A DNA stretch of 64,000 nucleotides from NCBI RefSeq assembly GCF_003121405.1, contig NZ_QBUY01000007.1, positions 124,001-188,000 on the forward strand, written 5' to 3'. Shown here in pieces: positions 1 through 9,505 of this stretch. Each line of letters begins with the position of its first letter. Positions within the stretch are counted from its first letter, which is position 1. The position numbers were made by a program, and so were the translations under genes. This DNA is from Paraburkholderia sp. C35 (GTDB taxonomy: Bacteria; Pseudomonadota; Gammaproteobacteria; Burkholderiales; Burkholderiaceae). The notes beneath the pieces were generated by a model. It was not told the origin of the DNA, ran no database searches, and was given only the letters and a program-made list of their open reading frames with translations.

Positions 1-2
1 AA

Positions 3-3000
3 CTATGGGATGCCTGCCGTCAGGAACTGGTGGAACGGCTCGGAGGCTCTTATCGGTTTGGCCACGACCGCATTCACGAAGCCTCGTATTCGCTTATCCC
101 GGAGGCCTCACGTGCCGAAGCACATTTGCGGATCGGCCGGTTACTCGCTGAGCAAACAGCACCAGACAGGCGAGAGGAGGCGATCTTCGAGATCGTCGGC
201 CAACTCAATCGCGGTGCGGCGTTGATGACTTCCAGCGGCGAGCGGGAGCAGCTTGCGGGTTTCAATCTACTCGCGGGACAGCGCGCAAAGGCGTCGACCG
301 CCTATGCGTCGGCACTCACCTATCTCGCGACGGGTGCGGAACTGCTTGGCGACGACAGATGGAGCCGCCAACATGAGCTGATTTTCGACCTGGAGTTGAA
401 TCGGGCCGCGTGCGAATTTCTGACTGGTCAGTCATCACTTGCGGACGAACGCCTCAGCGCGCTTTCGATGCGCGCCGTGACGACTGTGGAGCAGGCAAGC
501 GTCGCATGTCTGCACACGGACGTCTGCACGACGCTCGACAAGAGCAGCCGTGCAGTCGCGGTTTGCCTTGATTATCTGCGCCACGTCGGGATCGATTGGT
601 CCCCCCATCCGTCCGATGAAGAGGTCCGGAACGAATTTGACCTGATTGGTTCACTCCTGGGGCGGAGGACAATAGAAGAGCTGATTGATTTGCCGCTAAT
701 GGAGGATGCAGCGTCGCTGGCTACGGCAGAAGTGCTGACGAAGCTCTTCGCTCCTGCCCTGCAGACAGATGGCAACCTCGTTGCGCTGATGAGTTGCAAA
801 GCCATCAATCTGAGCCTTTCGCGCGGCAACTGTGACGCGTCATGTTTCGCCTATGTCCTGCTTAGCCGGGTGGCAGGGCCGCGCTTCGGCGACTATCAAT
901 TTGGCTTCCGATTCGGCCAGCTTGGCTACGATCTCGTCGAACAACGTGGCCTTAAGCGCTTCGAGGCGAAGACTTACCTGTGCTTTTCTATTTTTTCCGT
1001 TCGCTGGATGAAGCCGGTGCAGGCTTGCCGCGATCTGCTGCGCCGAGCCTTCGCCGCTGCGAACCGGCTCGGCGACATCCCTTACGCCGCCTATTCGTGC
1101 AACAGCATGAACTCAGATCTGCTGTTCGCCGGAGAGCCTCTGCCTGAAGCACAAGCGGAAGCCGAACGCGGATTGGCGTATGTCGAGCGGATGCACTTTG
1201 GGCTTGTGATCGACTTTATCGCCACGCAACTCGCGCTGATCCGGACGCTCCGCGGCCTGACGCCGACATTCGGGTCATTCGACGATGCGTACTTTAATGA
1301 ACGTCAAATCGAACACCGCTTGTCCGAGAATCCCGCGCTCGCCGTTCCCGCCTGCTGTTACTGGATCCGAAAACTGCAAGCACGCTATCTAGCGTGCGAT
1401 TTTGCGGGAGCGCTCAACGCTGCTGCCAAAGCTCAGCCACTTCTATGGACTTCTTCCTCGTTTTACGAGGAATCCGACTTCCATTTTTATACCGCTCTAG
1501 CCCTGTCGGCATGCTCGGACGCCGCCGCGTTTGACGAGCGGTCCCAGTGTCTTCCGGCGATGAAGAGCCACCTCGTGAACTTGCAGACCTGGGCCGCAAA
1601 CTGCCCGGAGAATTTCGCGGACCGCGCGGCACTGGTTAGTGCGGAAATTGCCCGCATCGAAGGGCGCGATCGAGATGCCGAGCAAAGCTACGAACAGGCG
1701 ATACGCGCGGCGCAGCAAAGTGGATTCGTTCACAATGAGGCGCTCGCGAATGAACTCGCATCCGGCTTCTATTCGGCGCGTGGTCTGGAGAAGATTGCGC
1801 GCCTTTATATGCGCGACGCCCGTTATGGGTATCAGCGTTGGCGCGCCGATGGCAAGGTTCGGCAACTTGAGCAGATGCATCCGTACCTTGGGACCAACGA
1901 TCCCATGTCCGATTCAACGAGTACGATTGCAACGCCCGTCGAGCAGCTCGATCTTGCGACGGTGCTCAAGGTGTCACAGGCTGCATCCAGCGACATCGTG
2001 CTGGAAAAACTCATTGACATGGTCATGCGCACGGCCATCGAGCAGGCGGGTGCCGAGCGAGGCCTCCTGATCCTGTCCCATGGTGGCGAACTGCGTGTCG
2101 CAGCAGAGGTAACGACAGGTGCCGACGCCGCACATCTGCAACTTCGAGACTTGCCAGTGAGCTCAACACTGCTACCGGAATCGATTCTGTATCACGTTAT
2201 GCGCGCGCGAGAAAACGTCATCCTCGACGATGCGACAATCGACCCTCGCTTCGAAACAGATTCGTACGTCCGCCAGTTTCGCGCCCGCTCGATTCTTTGC
2301 TTGCCTTTGATGAACCCGGTGAAGCTGGTCGGCGCGCTCTACCTCGAAAACAATCTGACTGCTTGCGTCTTTAGTCCTGCCCGGATTGCCGTGCTGAAAC
2401 TGGTGGCGTCGCAGGCGGCGATCTCGTTAGAGAACGCACGCCTCTACCGCGACCTTGCCGAGCGCGAAGCAAAGATCAGGCGTCTCGTGGATGCGAATAT
2501 CATTGGAATAATCGTCTGGAACGCCGATGGGGTCATTCTCGAGGCCAACGACGCGTTCCTTCGCATGGTCGGATATCAACGAGAGGATTTCGCCTCGGGT
2601 CTCGTACGCTGGCGCGATCTGACACCACCAGAGTGGCGACCAATCAGCATGGAAGCTCTGGAACAGACCGCGCAGACGGGGCGAGCGCAGCCGTACGAAA
2701 AGGAATATTTCAGAAAGGATGGTAGCCGCGTGCCTGTCATCGTCGGTCTTGCAACGTTCGAAGCGAGCCGTAAAGAAGGTGTTGCCTTCGTGCTAGATCT
2801 GACGGAGCGCAAGCTTGCCGAGGAGGAAGCTCGTCAGAGTGAGCGTCGTTACCGGGAAGTGCAGTCCGAACTGGCACATGCAAACCGGGTCGCGACTGTC
2901 GGTCAACTTGCTGCTTCCATCGCCCACGAAGTGAACCAACCGGTCTCTGCCGCGGTGATGAATGCGCGAGTCGGTCTGCGATGGCTTCGGGCCGAACCGC

Positions 3001-3581
3001 TCGAAGTGGAGGAAATACGACAGGCTTTCGAGCGTATCGTCAACGATGGCAATCGGGCGGTCAGTGTCGTCGGTAAAATTCGTCAACTCATCAAAAAGGC
3101 GCCACCGAGCAAGGAACTGGTGGATGTTAACTCGACGATTTGTGAGGTCATAGAGCTGACGCGAGCGGAGGCATCAAGGAGCAACGCGTCGGTAAAGAGC
3201 CAGCTCGCGGCTGACTTGCCGCTCATCGAGGCAGACCATGTACAACTTCAACAGGTGCTTCTGAATCTTGTGATCAACGCGCTTGAGGCGATGACGGATG
3301 TCGACGATGGCGAACGACATTTGCAAATCAGCACTGAGCGTGTCGATTCCGAAACCAGCAACATCGTGGTGACCGTGCGTGACACGGGGCCGGGATTCGC
3401 TCCTGGAAGTGTCGAGAAGATTTTTACCCCCTTCTACACGACGAAATCAGCCGGCCTGGGTATGGGATTGTCGATCTGTTCATCAATCATCGATGCTTTT
3501 GGTGGGCGGATGTGGGCCAGCACAAATACACCACGGGGAGCCGTTGTCCAATTCAGCTTGCCGGCACCTCGGGGCGTTTGA
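3..3581 (+). CDS. Multidomain ATPase/GAF/PAS sensor histidine kinase, 3' part (5' end outside window)
   Basis: The frame is open to the left edge, so the true start and any N-terminal kinase and P-loop regions are missing. About 1,190 residues are visible. They begin inside the ATPase module of this family (FGHDRIHEASYSLI is its typical end), followed by a long helical TPR-like middle. A GAF domain lies roughly at residues 640-810 counted from the GTG at 30, a PAS domain at 810-940, and a histidine kinase core from about 950. The H box is IAHEVNQP, the N box NLVINALEAM, and the G boxes DTGPGF and GLGMGLSICSS. It resembles trifunctional Ser/Thr kinase-ATPase-sensor kinases of Burkholderiaceae, soluble sensors with no obvious membrane span. 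No response regulator gene follows. The ligand is unknown. Confidence 0.9.
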   Translation, partial: LWDACRQELVERLGGSYRFGHDRIHEASYSLIPEASRAEAHLRIGRLLAEQTAPDRREEAIFEIVGQLNRGAALMTSSGEREQLAGFNLLAGQRAKASTAYASALTYLATGAELLGDDRWSRQHELIFDLELNRAACEFLTGQSSLADERLSALSMRAVTTVEQASVACLHTDVCTTLDKSSRAVAVCLDYLRHVGIDWSPHPSDEEVRNEFDLIGSLLGRRTIEELIDLPLMEDAASLATAEVLTKLFAPALQTDGNLVALMSCKAINLSLSRGNCDASCFAYVLLSRVAGPRFGDYQFGFRFGQLGYDLVEQRGLKRFEAKTYLCFSIFSVRWMKPVQACRDLLRRAFAAANRLGDIPYAAYSCNSMNSDLLFAGEPLPEAQAEAERGLAYVERMHFGLVIDFIATQLALIRTLRGLTPTFGSFDDAYFNERQIEHRLSENPALAVPACCYWIRKLQARYLACDFAGALNAAAKAQPLLWTSSSFYEESDFHFYTALALSACSDAAAFDERSQCLPAMKSHLVNLQTWAANCPENFADRAALVSAEIARIEGRDRDAEQSYEQAIRAAQQSGFVHNEALANELASGFYSARGLEKIARLYMRDARYGYQRWRADGKVRQLEQMHPYLGTNDPMSDSTSTIATPVEQLDLATVLKVSQAASSDIVLEKLIDMVMRTAIEQAGAERGLLILSHGGELRVAAEVTTGADAAHLQLRDLPVSSTLLPESILYHVMRARENVILDDATIDPRFETDSYVRQFRARSILCLPLMNPVKLVGALYLENNLTACVFSPARIAVLKLVASQAAISLENARLYRDLAEREAKIRRLVDANIIGIIVWNADGVILEANDAFLRMVGYQREDFASGLVRWRDLTPPEWRPISMEALEQTAQTGRAQPYEKEYFRKDGSRVPVIVGLATFEASRKEGVAFVLDLTERKLAEEEARQSERRYREVQSELAHANRVATVGQLAASIAHEVNQPVSAAVMNARVGLRWLRAEPLEVEEIRQAFERIVNDGNRAVSVVGKIRQLIKKAPPSKELVDVNSTICEVIELTRAEASRSNASVKSQLAADLPLIEADHVQLQQVLLNLVINALEAMTDVDDGERHLQISTERVDSETSNIVVTVRDTGPGFAPGSVEKIFTPFYTTKSAGLGMGLSICSSIIDAFGGRMWASTNTPRGAVVQFSLPAPRGV

Positions 3582-4029
3582 TAACGATCGACACGAGGTT
3601 GGATTTTCGATGGGACTTATGCTACGGAATCTGGGCAAAATTGTGGCAGCGATCAGCCGTAGTGGTTGATGGACCGATATCGTTTAGGTTTATTCGACGC
3701 CTGCCCTCAAGCACAGGCTGGTGAGCGAACGACGGCGCGCGCGGGCAGGCGTTGGATAAACCTCGAGGGAGGAAACCGCGGAGTGGTCCGATACGACCGG
3801 CGTTTTCGCTATGGCGATTGATGAATGTGCCCGGTATAAGTTCTGGGGCAACGGCGGATGATACGGGCGCGAAGACGAGTACGGAAGCAGCAATCTGTAC
3901 GATCGCGCGTGCGGTTCTGAGTTTGGAGCACGGCTGTGGAACGGTGCATGATGCCAGCGGCACAACCGTCCGCTTGCCGGGCGCGCTGACGCGAAGCCGG
4001 CAGTTGGGATGTAGATCGGAGCAAGGCGC
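3582..4029. other. Non-coding stretch between the kinase and the IS91-type element
   Basis: No open frame here has convincing codon use; the ORFs on both strands look like chance readings. The main structure is the 21-bp inverted repeat at 3686-3763, listed separately. Because IS91-type oriIS ends lie downstream of the transposase stop, the outer end of that element probably falls in this interval, but I cannot fix the exact base. Confidence 0.5.
3686..3763. repeat. Imperfect 21-bp inverted repeat (possible IS91-type end structure)
   Basis: The left arm at 3686-3706 (AGGTTTATTCGACGCCTGCC plus one C) pairs with 3743-3763 with only two mismatches, separated by 36 bases. It sits about 270 bp beyond the transposase stop, on the side where IS91-family elements have their oriIS. 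IS91-type ends carry short subterminal hairpins rather than long terminal inverted repeats. This could be such an end structure, a terminator for the left-hand kinase gene, or the remnant of another element. Confidence 0.45.
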
Positions 4030-5196
4030 TCATCGCCGGCTCGCCTCGGGTGGTGCACGAATCGGTACGGTGCGCGTCAGAATGTCGATGACGATCATGG
4101 GCGCACCGCAGTGCCGACAGATGAAGACCGGTCGATTGGCCATGACCGCGTCGTGCTGCGATGAGCCGGGTTCGTGCGGGACATCGAGCAGCGTGCGGGC
4201 CTTCGCCAGGTTCGCGCGGCGCACCGGGTTGGCAAGCAGCCCGTAGTGACGGATGCGGTGGAAGCCAGCAGGCAACACGTGGAGCAGGAAGCGGCGCATG
4301 AATTCGCTGGCATCGAGCGTCATGACCTTGTAGCGGGTGCGGCCCTTTGCCCGGTAGTCTTTCCAGCGGAAGCTCACGCTGCGCCCATCGAAGGCGAGCA
4401 GCCGCTGGTTGGAGATGGCGACGCGATGTGTATAGCGTGAGAGGTAAGCGAGCACTGCTTCAGGTCCTGCGAACGGACGCTTGGCGTAGACGAACCATTC
4501 GGAGGCGCGCAGCAGCGCGAGCCACCGGGCGAAGGCCGCCAGGTCAGCGAGCTGCGCGTACTCGCCAAAGAACTGAAGCCTGCCGCACTGATGGGCATCA
4601 GTGAGCGCTTCGAGGAAGCGTCTGCGAAACAGGCGCGAGAGCACGCGCACGGGCAGGAAGAAGCCAGAACGACAGGCGATCCAGCGCTCGCCATTGGCTG
4701 ACAGGCCACCGCCAGGAACAATGCCGTGCACATGCGGGTGATGCGTGAGCGCCGAGCCCCAGGTGTGCAGCACGAGCGTGGCGCCAATGTCGGCACCGAG
4801 GTGCCGGGGATCGGCTGCGATGGTGCGCAGCGTTTCGGCGGCAATGTCGAACAGCAATCCGTAGATGACGCGCTTGTTATACCAGGCGATCGCACTGATC
4901 GGTGCGGGAAGCGTGAAGACGACGTGGTAGTACTCGACGGGCAGCAGGTCAGCCTCGCGCGCTTCGAGCCAACGTCGTGCAGCACCTGCCTGACACTTCG
5001 GGCAATGGCGATTCCGGCATGAGTTATAGGCAATCTCGGTTCGTGTGCAGCCCGAACAGCGCAGCACATGGCCGCCCAGCGCCGCGCTGCGGCACTGTTC
5101 GATGGCCGACATCACCTTCAGCTGCCCGAGGCTCAGTGCTACCGAGCGTCGCCACGTGGCCCCGCAGGCGCGGAAGATGTCCGCGACCTCCAGCAT
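4030..5196 (-). CDS. IS91-family HUH/Y2 rolling-circle transposase
   Basis: This 388-residue protein has the hallmarks of IS91-type transposases. An N-terminal zinc-binding region (CSGC, then CRNRHCPKCQ) leads to an HUH metal motif HPHVHG near residue 150, followed by the paired tyrosines of YLSRYTHRVAI near 250. A second Cys pair (CRHC) lies close to the C-terminus. These enzymes nick one strand at oriIS through a tyrosine-DNA bond and move the element by rolling-circle replication without terminal repeats or target duplication. It starts 20 bp after the stop of the tyrosine integrase gene on the same strand, the usual two-gene layout of one IS91 subgroup. Length and motifs look intact, so it may be functional. 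Confidence 0.93.
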   Translation of the reverse strand: MLEVADIFRACGATWRRSVALSLGQLKVMSAIEQCRSAALGGHVLRCSGCTRTEIAYNSCRNRHCPKCQAGAARRWLEAREADLLPVEYYHVVFTLPAPISAIAWYNKRVIYGLLFDIAAETLRTIAADPRHLGADIGATLVLHTWGSALTHHPHVHGIVPGGGLSANGERWIACRSGFFLPVRVLSRLFRRRFLEALTDAHQCGRLQFFGEYAQLADLAAFARWLALLRASEWFVYAKRPFAGPEAVLAYLSRYTHRVAISNQRLLAFDGRSVSFRWKDYRAKGRTRYKVMTLDASEFMRRFLLHVLPAGFHRIRHYGLLANPVRRANLAKARTLLDVPHEPGSSQHDAVMANRPVFICRHCGAPMIVIDILTRTVPIRAPPEASRR

Positions 5197-5216
5197 CGGC
5201 TCCGACCGCGCGTCAG

Positions 5217-6092
5217 CTATTCGCTATGCAGGCGCTCCAGCGGACTGACGACTTCGTGCAGCAAGTCGGTGGCGACCTGGGCGTAAAGCGCTGTCGTTTC
5301 AAGCTTCTTATGGCCAAGCAGGACCTGAATCACACGGATATCCACCTTCTGCTCGAGCAGGTGCGTGGCGAAACTGTGGCGCAGCGTATGCATCGATACG
5401 CGCTTGTCGATCTGTGCAGCTTCGGCTGCGGCGCGAATGGCGCGATTGAGTTGCCGTGGCGTCAGCGGGTCAACAGGATCAAGTCCCGGGAACAGCCAGC
5501 CGCCATCGGGCATCTTGCCCTGGGCGCGAGCCACACGCCACCAGACCCGCAGGCGTTCGAGCAGTACTGGCGAGAGCATCGCATAGCGGTCCTTGCGGCC
5601 CTTGCCCTGTTCGACGCGCAGTGTCATGCGCTGGCTATCGATGTCGCCCACCTTGAGTGCGACCACTTCGCTGGCACGCAACCCCGTGCCGTAAGCCAGC
5701 GACAACGCCGTCTGATGCTTTAAATTACCTGTTGCCGCGATCAGTCGACGGACCTCGTCGGGGCTAAGGATGACCGGCAGGATGCGCGGCACGCGCACCG
5801 GCTGCATCCGGGCCATCAGTTCCGGCTTCTGAAGCGTGATCTCGAAGAAGAACTTCAGTCCGGTGATGGCGGCATTGAGCGAGATGGGCGAGGCTCCATG
5901 GTCGACCAGATGCAACTGGTAGCTTCGTAGGTCTTCGACAGTCGCGGTATCGGGCGAGCGTCCGAGGTATCGGGCAAACGCGCGAACGCTGCGCAGATAG
6001 GCCGTCTGGGTCTTGGGAGAAAGCTGGCGCATGCGCATGTCATCAGTCATGCGCTGGCGCAATGGGCTGACGCCCGGTTGGGTGGAGGTCAT
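5217..6092 (-). CDS. Tyrosine recombinase/integrase accompanying the IS91-type transposase
   Basis: A 291-residue phage-integrase-family protein with an N-terminal SAM-like core-binding domain (residues ~15-100) and a catalytic domain carrying the expected set: Arg in TGLRASE, HTLRHSFATH, GHKKLETTALY with the nucleophilic Tyr. The ATG at 6092 has GGAG 7 bases upstream. Such XerC-like genes precede the transposase in several IS91-type elements, and their role in transposition is not settled. All catalytic residues are present, unlike the degenerate recombinase at 17.8-19.7 kb. Confidence 0.93.
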   Translation of the reverse strand: MTSTQPGVSPLRQRMTDDMRMRQLSPKTQTAYLRSVRAFARYLGRSPDTATVEDLRSYQLHLVDHGASPISLNAAITGLKFFFEITLQKPELMARMQPVRVPRILPVILSPDEVRRLIAATGNLKHQTALSLAYGTGLRASEVVALKVGDIDSQRMTLRVEQGKGRKDRYAMLSPVLLERLRVWWRVARAQGKMPDGGWLFPGLDPVDPLTPRQLNRAIRAAAEAAQIDKRVSMHTLRHSFATHLLEQKVDIRVIQVLLGHKKLETTALYAQVATDLLHEVVSPLERLHSE

Positions 6093-6134
6093 GATGCAGC
6101 TCCGTTTGAAGAACGAGGCGGATTGCCTCGACCC

Positions 6135-6281
6135 TCAACATACGGAACTGCGCAGCGGACCTCTCCGGAACCTGCCACGTTGGCCGAAGCCCTCTACCGC
6201 GCGAGCGGTTTCGTTCATCGAGTCTTTGCTGTCGTTGAAGACTGCATAGTCAAAGACAGCAATAGAGTGAGTATCGGTCAT
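6135..6281 (-). pseudogene. Short truncated gene fragment beside the IS91-type element
   Basis: Forty-eight codons begin MTDTHSIAVFDYAVFNDSKD and end at a stop 43 bp before the integrase start. The N-terminus looks like the start of a small stress-type or DUF1269-like protein. The last ~15 residues (arginine-rich, GRFRRGPLRSSV) look like read-through into unrelated DNA. I infer that insertion of the IS91-type element removed the rest of the gene. It could also be a spurious ORF. Confidence 0.35.
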
Positions 6282-6513
6282 GGAGACTTCTTTTCGCTGA
6301 TGATCTGCAGTCCACATGCACGTGCGCAATGGGCAATAATCCTGGGCGGCAAGCAATCGGCGTTGGCGGGAGCGCGTTTCCTGTTGCAGGCTCGCATGCT
6401 GTTGAAACCGGCAACCGGCGGAGTGGTCGGCCATGCGTACATCGCGCGTGCTCTGAACGTCTAGACGCAACCGCGCGTCCGATTCCGGCGTCTCATGTCA
6501 CGCGAACGTCTGC

Positions 6514-6978
6514 TCACTGTAGAGCGGACGCAAACAGCGCCCCGCGATGAAGCCGGTCGACGGAAATCAGGGCTTGAAGTGCAACGATTGAGCCCAGCCG
6601 TGCCTTGAGAAACGCAACCACGTAAGGCGTCGCGGCGGCCGCGATCATCGATGCAGTCGATGGATCGATGATCGCACGTGCCGCCAACGATTCGGCCACG
6701 CGACCGGTCAGAACGCCTTCTCCACCCTCTTCGAGCGATTTGAAAACGCCATCGCCCTTGACCAGCCCGGCGGCAAACGCCACAAAGAAGCTCTTGCCCG
6801 GATGCTCGCCCAGCAGGCCGGCACCCTGCTCCTCAACGTGCGCGTGCGCCGTCTCGGCCACCTGGCCAAGCATCTGCCGGGCGTCGTCAGCATTGATGCC
6901 TTGATCGGCTAGCGCCTGCGTTGCCTGATTCCCATGTTCCGACGCGAGAAATTCAGAAACCAGTTGCTGCATGTCCAT
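6514..6978 (-). CDS. Conserved hypothetical protein, small Ala/Gly-rich
   Basis: A 154-residue protein beginning MDMQQLVSEFLASEHGNQAT; the ATG has GGAG 9 bases upstream. The sequence is Ala- and Gly-rich, with a His-containing helix (AETAHAHVEEQGAGLLGEHP) and two long nonpolar helices, but no clear signal peptide. It resembles small DUF937/YidB-like proteins of beta-proteobacteria, a weak assignment from composition and layout. The last ~20 residues read less naturally and may be an altered C-terminus. Function unknown. Confidence 0.6.
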   Translation of the reverse strand: MDMQQLVSEFLASEHGNQATQALADQGINADDARQMLGQVAETAHAHVEEQGAGLLGEHPGKSFFVAFAAGLVKGDGVFKSLEEGGEGVLTGRVAESLAARAIIDPSTASMIAAAATPYVVAFLKARLGSIVALQALISVDRLHRGALFASALQ

Positions 6979-7139
6979 GACAAATGCTCCAGAGATCGCG
7001 GCGGTGGGAAGACCAATTTAAACAAGGCGGCTGCAACATTTTGCTTGGCGAGTGAGCAGCTCGGCTCATTGTCGCCGGGCAACCTTTCGGACCCACAACA
7101 CTGCACGCCGACGCTGCGCGGTTTGCCGAATAACAAGAG

Positions 7140-7610
7140 ATGACCGAAAGCGCCCGCAAGTCGGGCATCCGGGTCTGGATCGGGCCCGATGCACCGCTTA
7201 CACTGATAGGCATCAGCGAAAACAGGCTGGATGCCGACCACTCTTGTGCCAGTGCCAAAATGCCCAACCCTTTGAGCCTCGATGATGAAGCACGCGCCGA
7301 AATGCTGTGCTATCTGGTTGTCGGCGAGCTTGTTTCGATGGCTCGGACACAGGACTGGCTCAACACCGGGCACCTTGTTGAGCTGTCCCGGATCTGGATG
7401 AATGCCAACGGCGCGATTTGCGACTGGCAGGAGCGCATCGGGATCGCACGGATGGCAGCCGATTTGGCGCCCGATATTCTGGCGGCGTTCGGGCTCGACA
7501 CGGAAAAAGCGTTGACGGCGCTTTTCGCGGACGGCTGGCGCCTTGACTACCGTCTGCCTGTGGTCTGTCAGATTCATGACCGATGCGTCGCCCGACTGCA
7601 CCGCGTGTAG
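7140..7610 (+). CDS. Hypothetical protein
   Basis: A 156-residue ORF with good G/C third-position bias. A helical core around residues 60-140 (EMLCYLVVGELVSMARTQDW, then WQERIGIARMAADLAPDILA) looks like a folded protein. The start is uncertain because no good Shine-Dalgarno sequence precedes the ATG. A longer ORF on the opposite strand (6909-7793) has the amino acid profile of a shadow frame. I recognise no family. It lies just before the serine recombinase cassette and may be part of it or a remnant. Confidence 0.4.
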   Translation: MTESARKSGIRVWIGPDAPLTLIGISENRLDADHSCASAKMPNPLSLDDEARAEMLCYLVVGELVSMARTQDWLNTGHLVELSRIWMNANGAICDWQERIGIARMAADLAPDILAAFGLDTEKALTALFADGWRLDYRLPVVCQIHDRCVARLHRV

Positions 7611-7945
7611 AACACTCTGGCGCGCGCAGCCACTCGCGAATGCTTCCATCGGTATCGGCACACCGAGCGCCATGAAACGGCGCTCCATCGTTGCTCCTAT
7701 CTGGAATTTCACATCCACTACCCGCCGTCTGTCAAAGACGGACGCATTGCTGGCGAGCACCCGCGCCTCTTCGGTCGGCTGCAGACGCCTCAACGATCAT
7801 CACGATCCCGTCGGAATTGTCCGTTTGGGTATCTGCCGGTAGTGATAGTGGTCGCTTTCGCAGGCGGCAAGCTTCGGTTTCGCGCATTGACTTGTATCTG
7901 GAGCGGCCTATCAATAGATAACGTGTTCTCTTGTCGCATCCCCCA
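7611..7945. other. Intergenic region ahead of the serine recombinase
   Basis: No supported gene. This stretch must hold the promoter of the recombinase-ParB-RepB cassette and, if the cassette is a mobile unit, one of its attachment sites. I saw no strong hairpin and could not identify an attachment core. Confidence 0.4.
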
Positions 7946-9505
7946 ATGCAATCCATCAAGGGGGCATCCGCCTCCGATTCTCGTGTTCGTGCCGCGCAGT
8001 ATGTCCGTATGTCGACGGACCATCAGCAATACTCCCCTGAAAACCAGAAGACAGCGCTCGCAGACTACGCCCGCGCGCACGAAATTGACATCGTCGAGAC
8101 TTATGAGGACGACGGCCGGTCGGGTGTCACCCTTCGCCATCGCCCCGCTCTTCTGAAGTTGCTCAAGGACGTACTCGATCCCGGCAGAGGATTCGAAACC
8201 GTACTGGTTTATGACGTCAGCCGATGGGGACGATTTCAGGACGTGGACGAGAGCGCCCACCACGAATATATCTGCCGCCAGGCAGGCGTCAGTGTCATCT
8301 ACTGCGCTGAGCCTTTCACGAACGACGGCACGCCTGCTTCCAATATTATCAAGACAGTAAAGCGCGCCATGGCGGGTGAATATAGTCGTGAACTATCCGA
8401 AAAGGTCTTTCTCGGCCAGTCACGACATGTTGAACGCGGATTCTGGCTGGGAGCGGCGCCAGGCTATGGTCTGCGCCGCATGCTTGTAGACGCGAACGGC
8501 ACCTCAAAAAGCTATCTGAAGCGGTCTGAGCACAAATCCATCCGCGCCGACCACACGATTCTCGTTCCCGGTCCGCCGAACGAGATCGCGCTCGTAAGAA
8601 CAATATTCTCGTGGTATGTGCACGATAAATTAGGAACAGGCCGCATCGCTGAACGGCTCAATGACTTTGGACTATACAACTCCTACGGAAACCCGTGGCG
8701 TTCGTGCACGATCAATCATCTCATTCGAAACGAGAAATATGTCGGCGATCTGGTGTGGAACCGGACGTCAATGAAACTTCACACGCCAGTGGTCCGGAAT
8801 GATCCCTCCAGGTGGTACCGACACGTCGGCGCGTTCTCGCCCATTGTCGACCGTGAACTTTTCGAGGCGGCACAAAAACGGTTAGGCCGGTTCAGGATAA
8901 AGCCGGATACTGAAGCAATTGCGGCTAGCATGGCACGGCTTCTCAGGTCGAACGGAACGCTCTCTGTCCGATCCATCAAAAGCGAACTGGATATACCGGG
9001 AAAATCGACCGTCCGACGGCGCATGACATCCCTGGAGGAAGGGTATCGCCTTGCCGGATACAACTCCCCTCGTGACATCGCATATGTGGACGAGCGTGTA
9101 ATCGCGAAAAAATCCATGGCCGCCCACATAAGCGATCTCATTGAGCGCCTGAGGGCGCAAGGACACCTGGTCGAATATAACGAGATCCGCCCGTCTCTGG
9201 TTATCGATCGATATCTCCGGATCAAGGTGGCCGTGTCACTTGGCGAAAAGGACAATACCTTCAGGCCCTACGCCCAAGTGGTCAAGTCTAGCGTGAAGAC
9301 GGCCGACCTGTGCCGCGTGGGCTACTACCCGCGCCCTGGCGGCCACCTCCTTGGCTTCTACCTGCTACCTGGGTCAGTCATCGCTAACAAGGGAATGACT
9401 ACGCTTTGTGAATCTCAGATACCTGGAGTCGAAGGGTTCAGGATGTCCGACCTGTCCGCTGTTCTAACCTTGTGCGCTCATGCGCCGCTCGGAGGTTTGC
9501 CATGA
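7946..9505 (+). CDS. Large serine recombinase (resolvase/invertase family)
   Basis: About 519 residues from the ATG at 7946; a TTG at 7931 would add five. The N-terminal resolvase domain has the nucleophile Ser in QYVRMSTDHQQYSPENQ and catalytic arginines in YDVSRWGR and in the ELSEKVFLGQSR helix region. A 'recombinase' domain follows (GAAPGYGLRR, GRIAERLN, NEKYVGDLVWNR), then a longer C-terminal region. Such enzymes cut and rejoin DNA at short attachment sites. The stop overlaps the next start (ATGA at 9502-9505), so this gene and the two ParB-like genes form one translationally coupled operon. Confidence 0.92.
   Translation: MQSIKGASASDSRVRAAQYVRMSTDHQQYSPENQKTALADYARAHEIDIVETYEDDGRSGVTLRHRPALLKLLKDVLDPGRGFETVLVYDVSRWGRFQDVDESAHHEYICRQAGVSVIYCAEPFTNDGTPASNIIKTVKRAMAGEYSRELSEKVFLGQSRHVERGFWLGAAPGYGLRRMLVDANGTSKSYLKRSEHKSIRADHTILVPGPPNEIALVRTIFSWYVHDKLGTGRIAERLNDFGLYNSYGNPWRSCTINHLIRNEKYVGDLVWNRTSMKLHTPVVRNDPSRWYRHVGAFSPIVDRELFEAAQKRLGRFRIKPDTEAIAASMARLLRSNGTLSVRSIKSELDIPGKSTVRRRMTSLEEGYRLAGYNSPRDIAYVDERVIAKKSMAAHISDLIERLRAQGHLVEYNEIRPSLVIDRYLRIKVAVSLGEKDNTFRPYAQVVKSSVKTADLCRVGYYPRPGGHLLGFYLLPGSVIANKGMTTLCESQIPGVEGFRMSDLSAVLTLCAHAPLGGLP

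Noticed and set aside
3686..3763. CRISPR-like repeat
   Set aside because: It is a single inverted repeat, not a series of direct repeats with spacers. No array or cas gene was seen in the window.
6909..7793. 294-codon minus-strand frame around 7 kb
   Set aside because: Reads like a shadow of the 7140-7610 ORF and overlaps the start of the 6514-6978 gene. No motif supports it.
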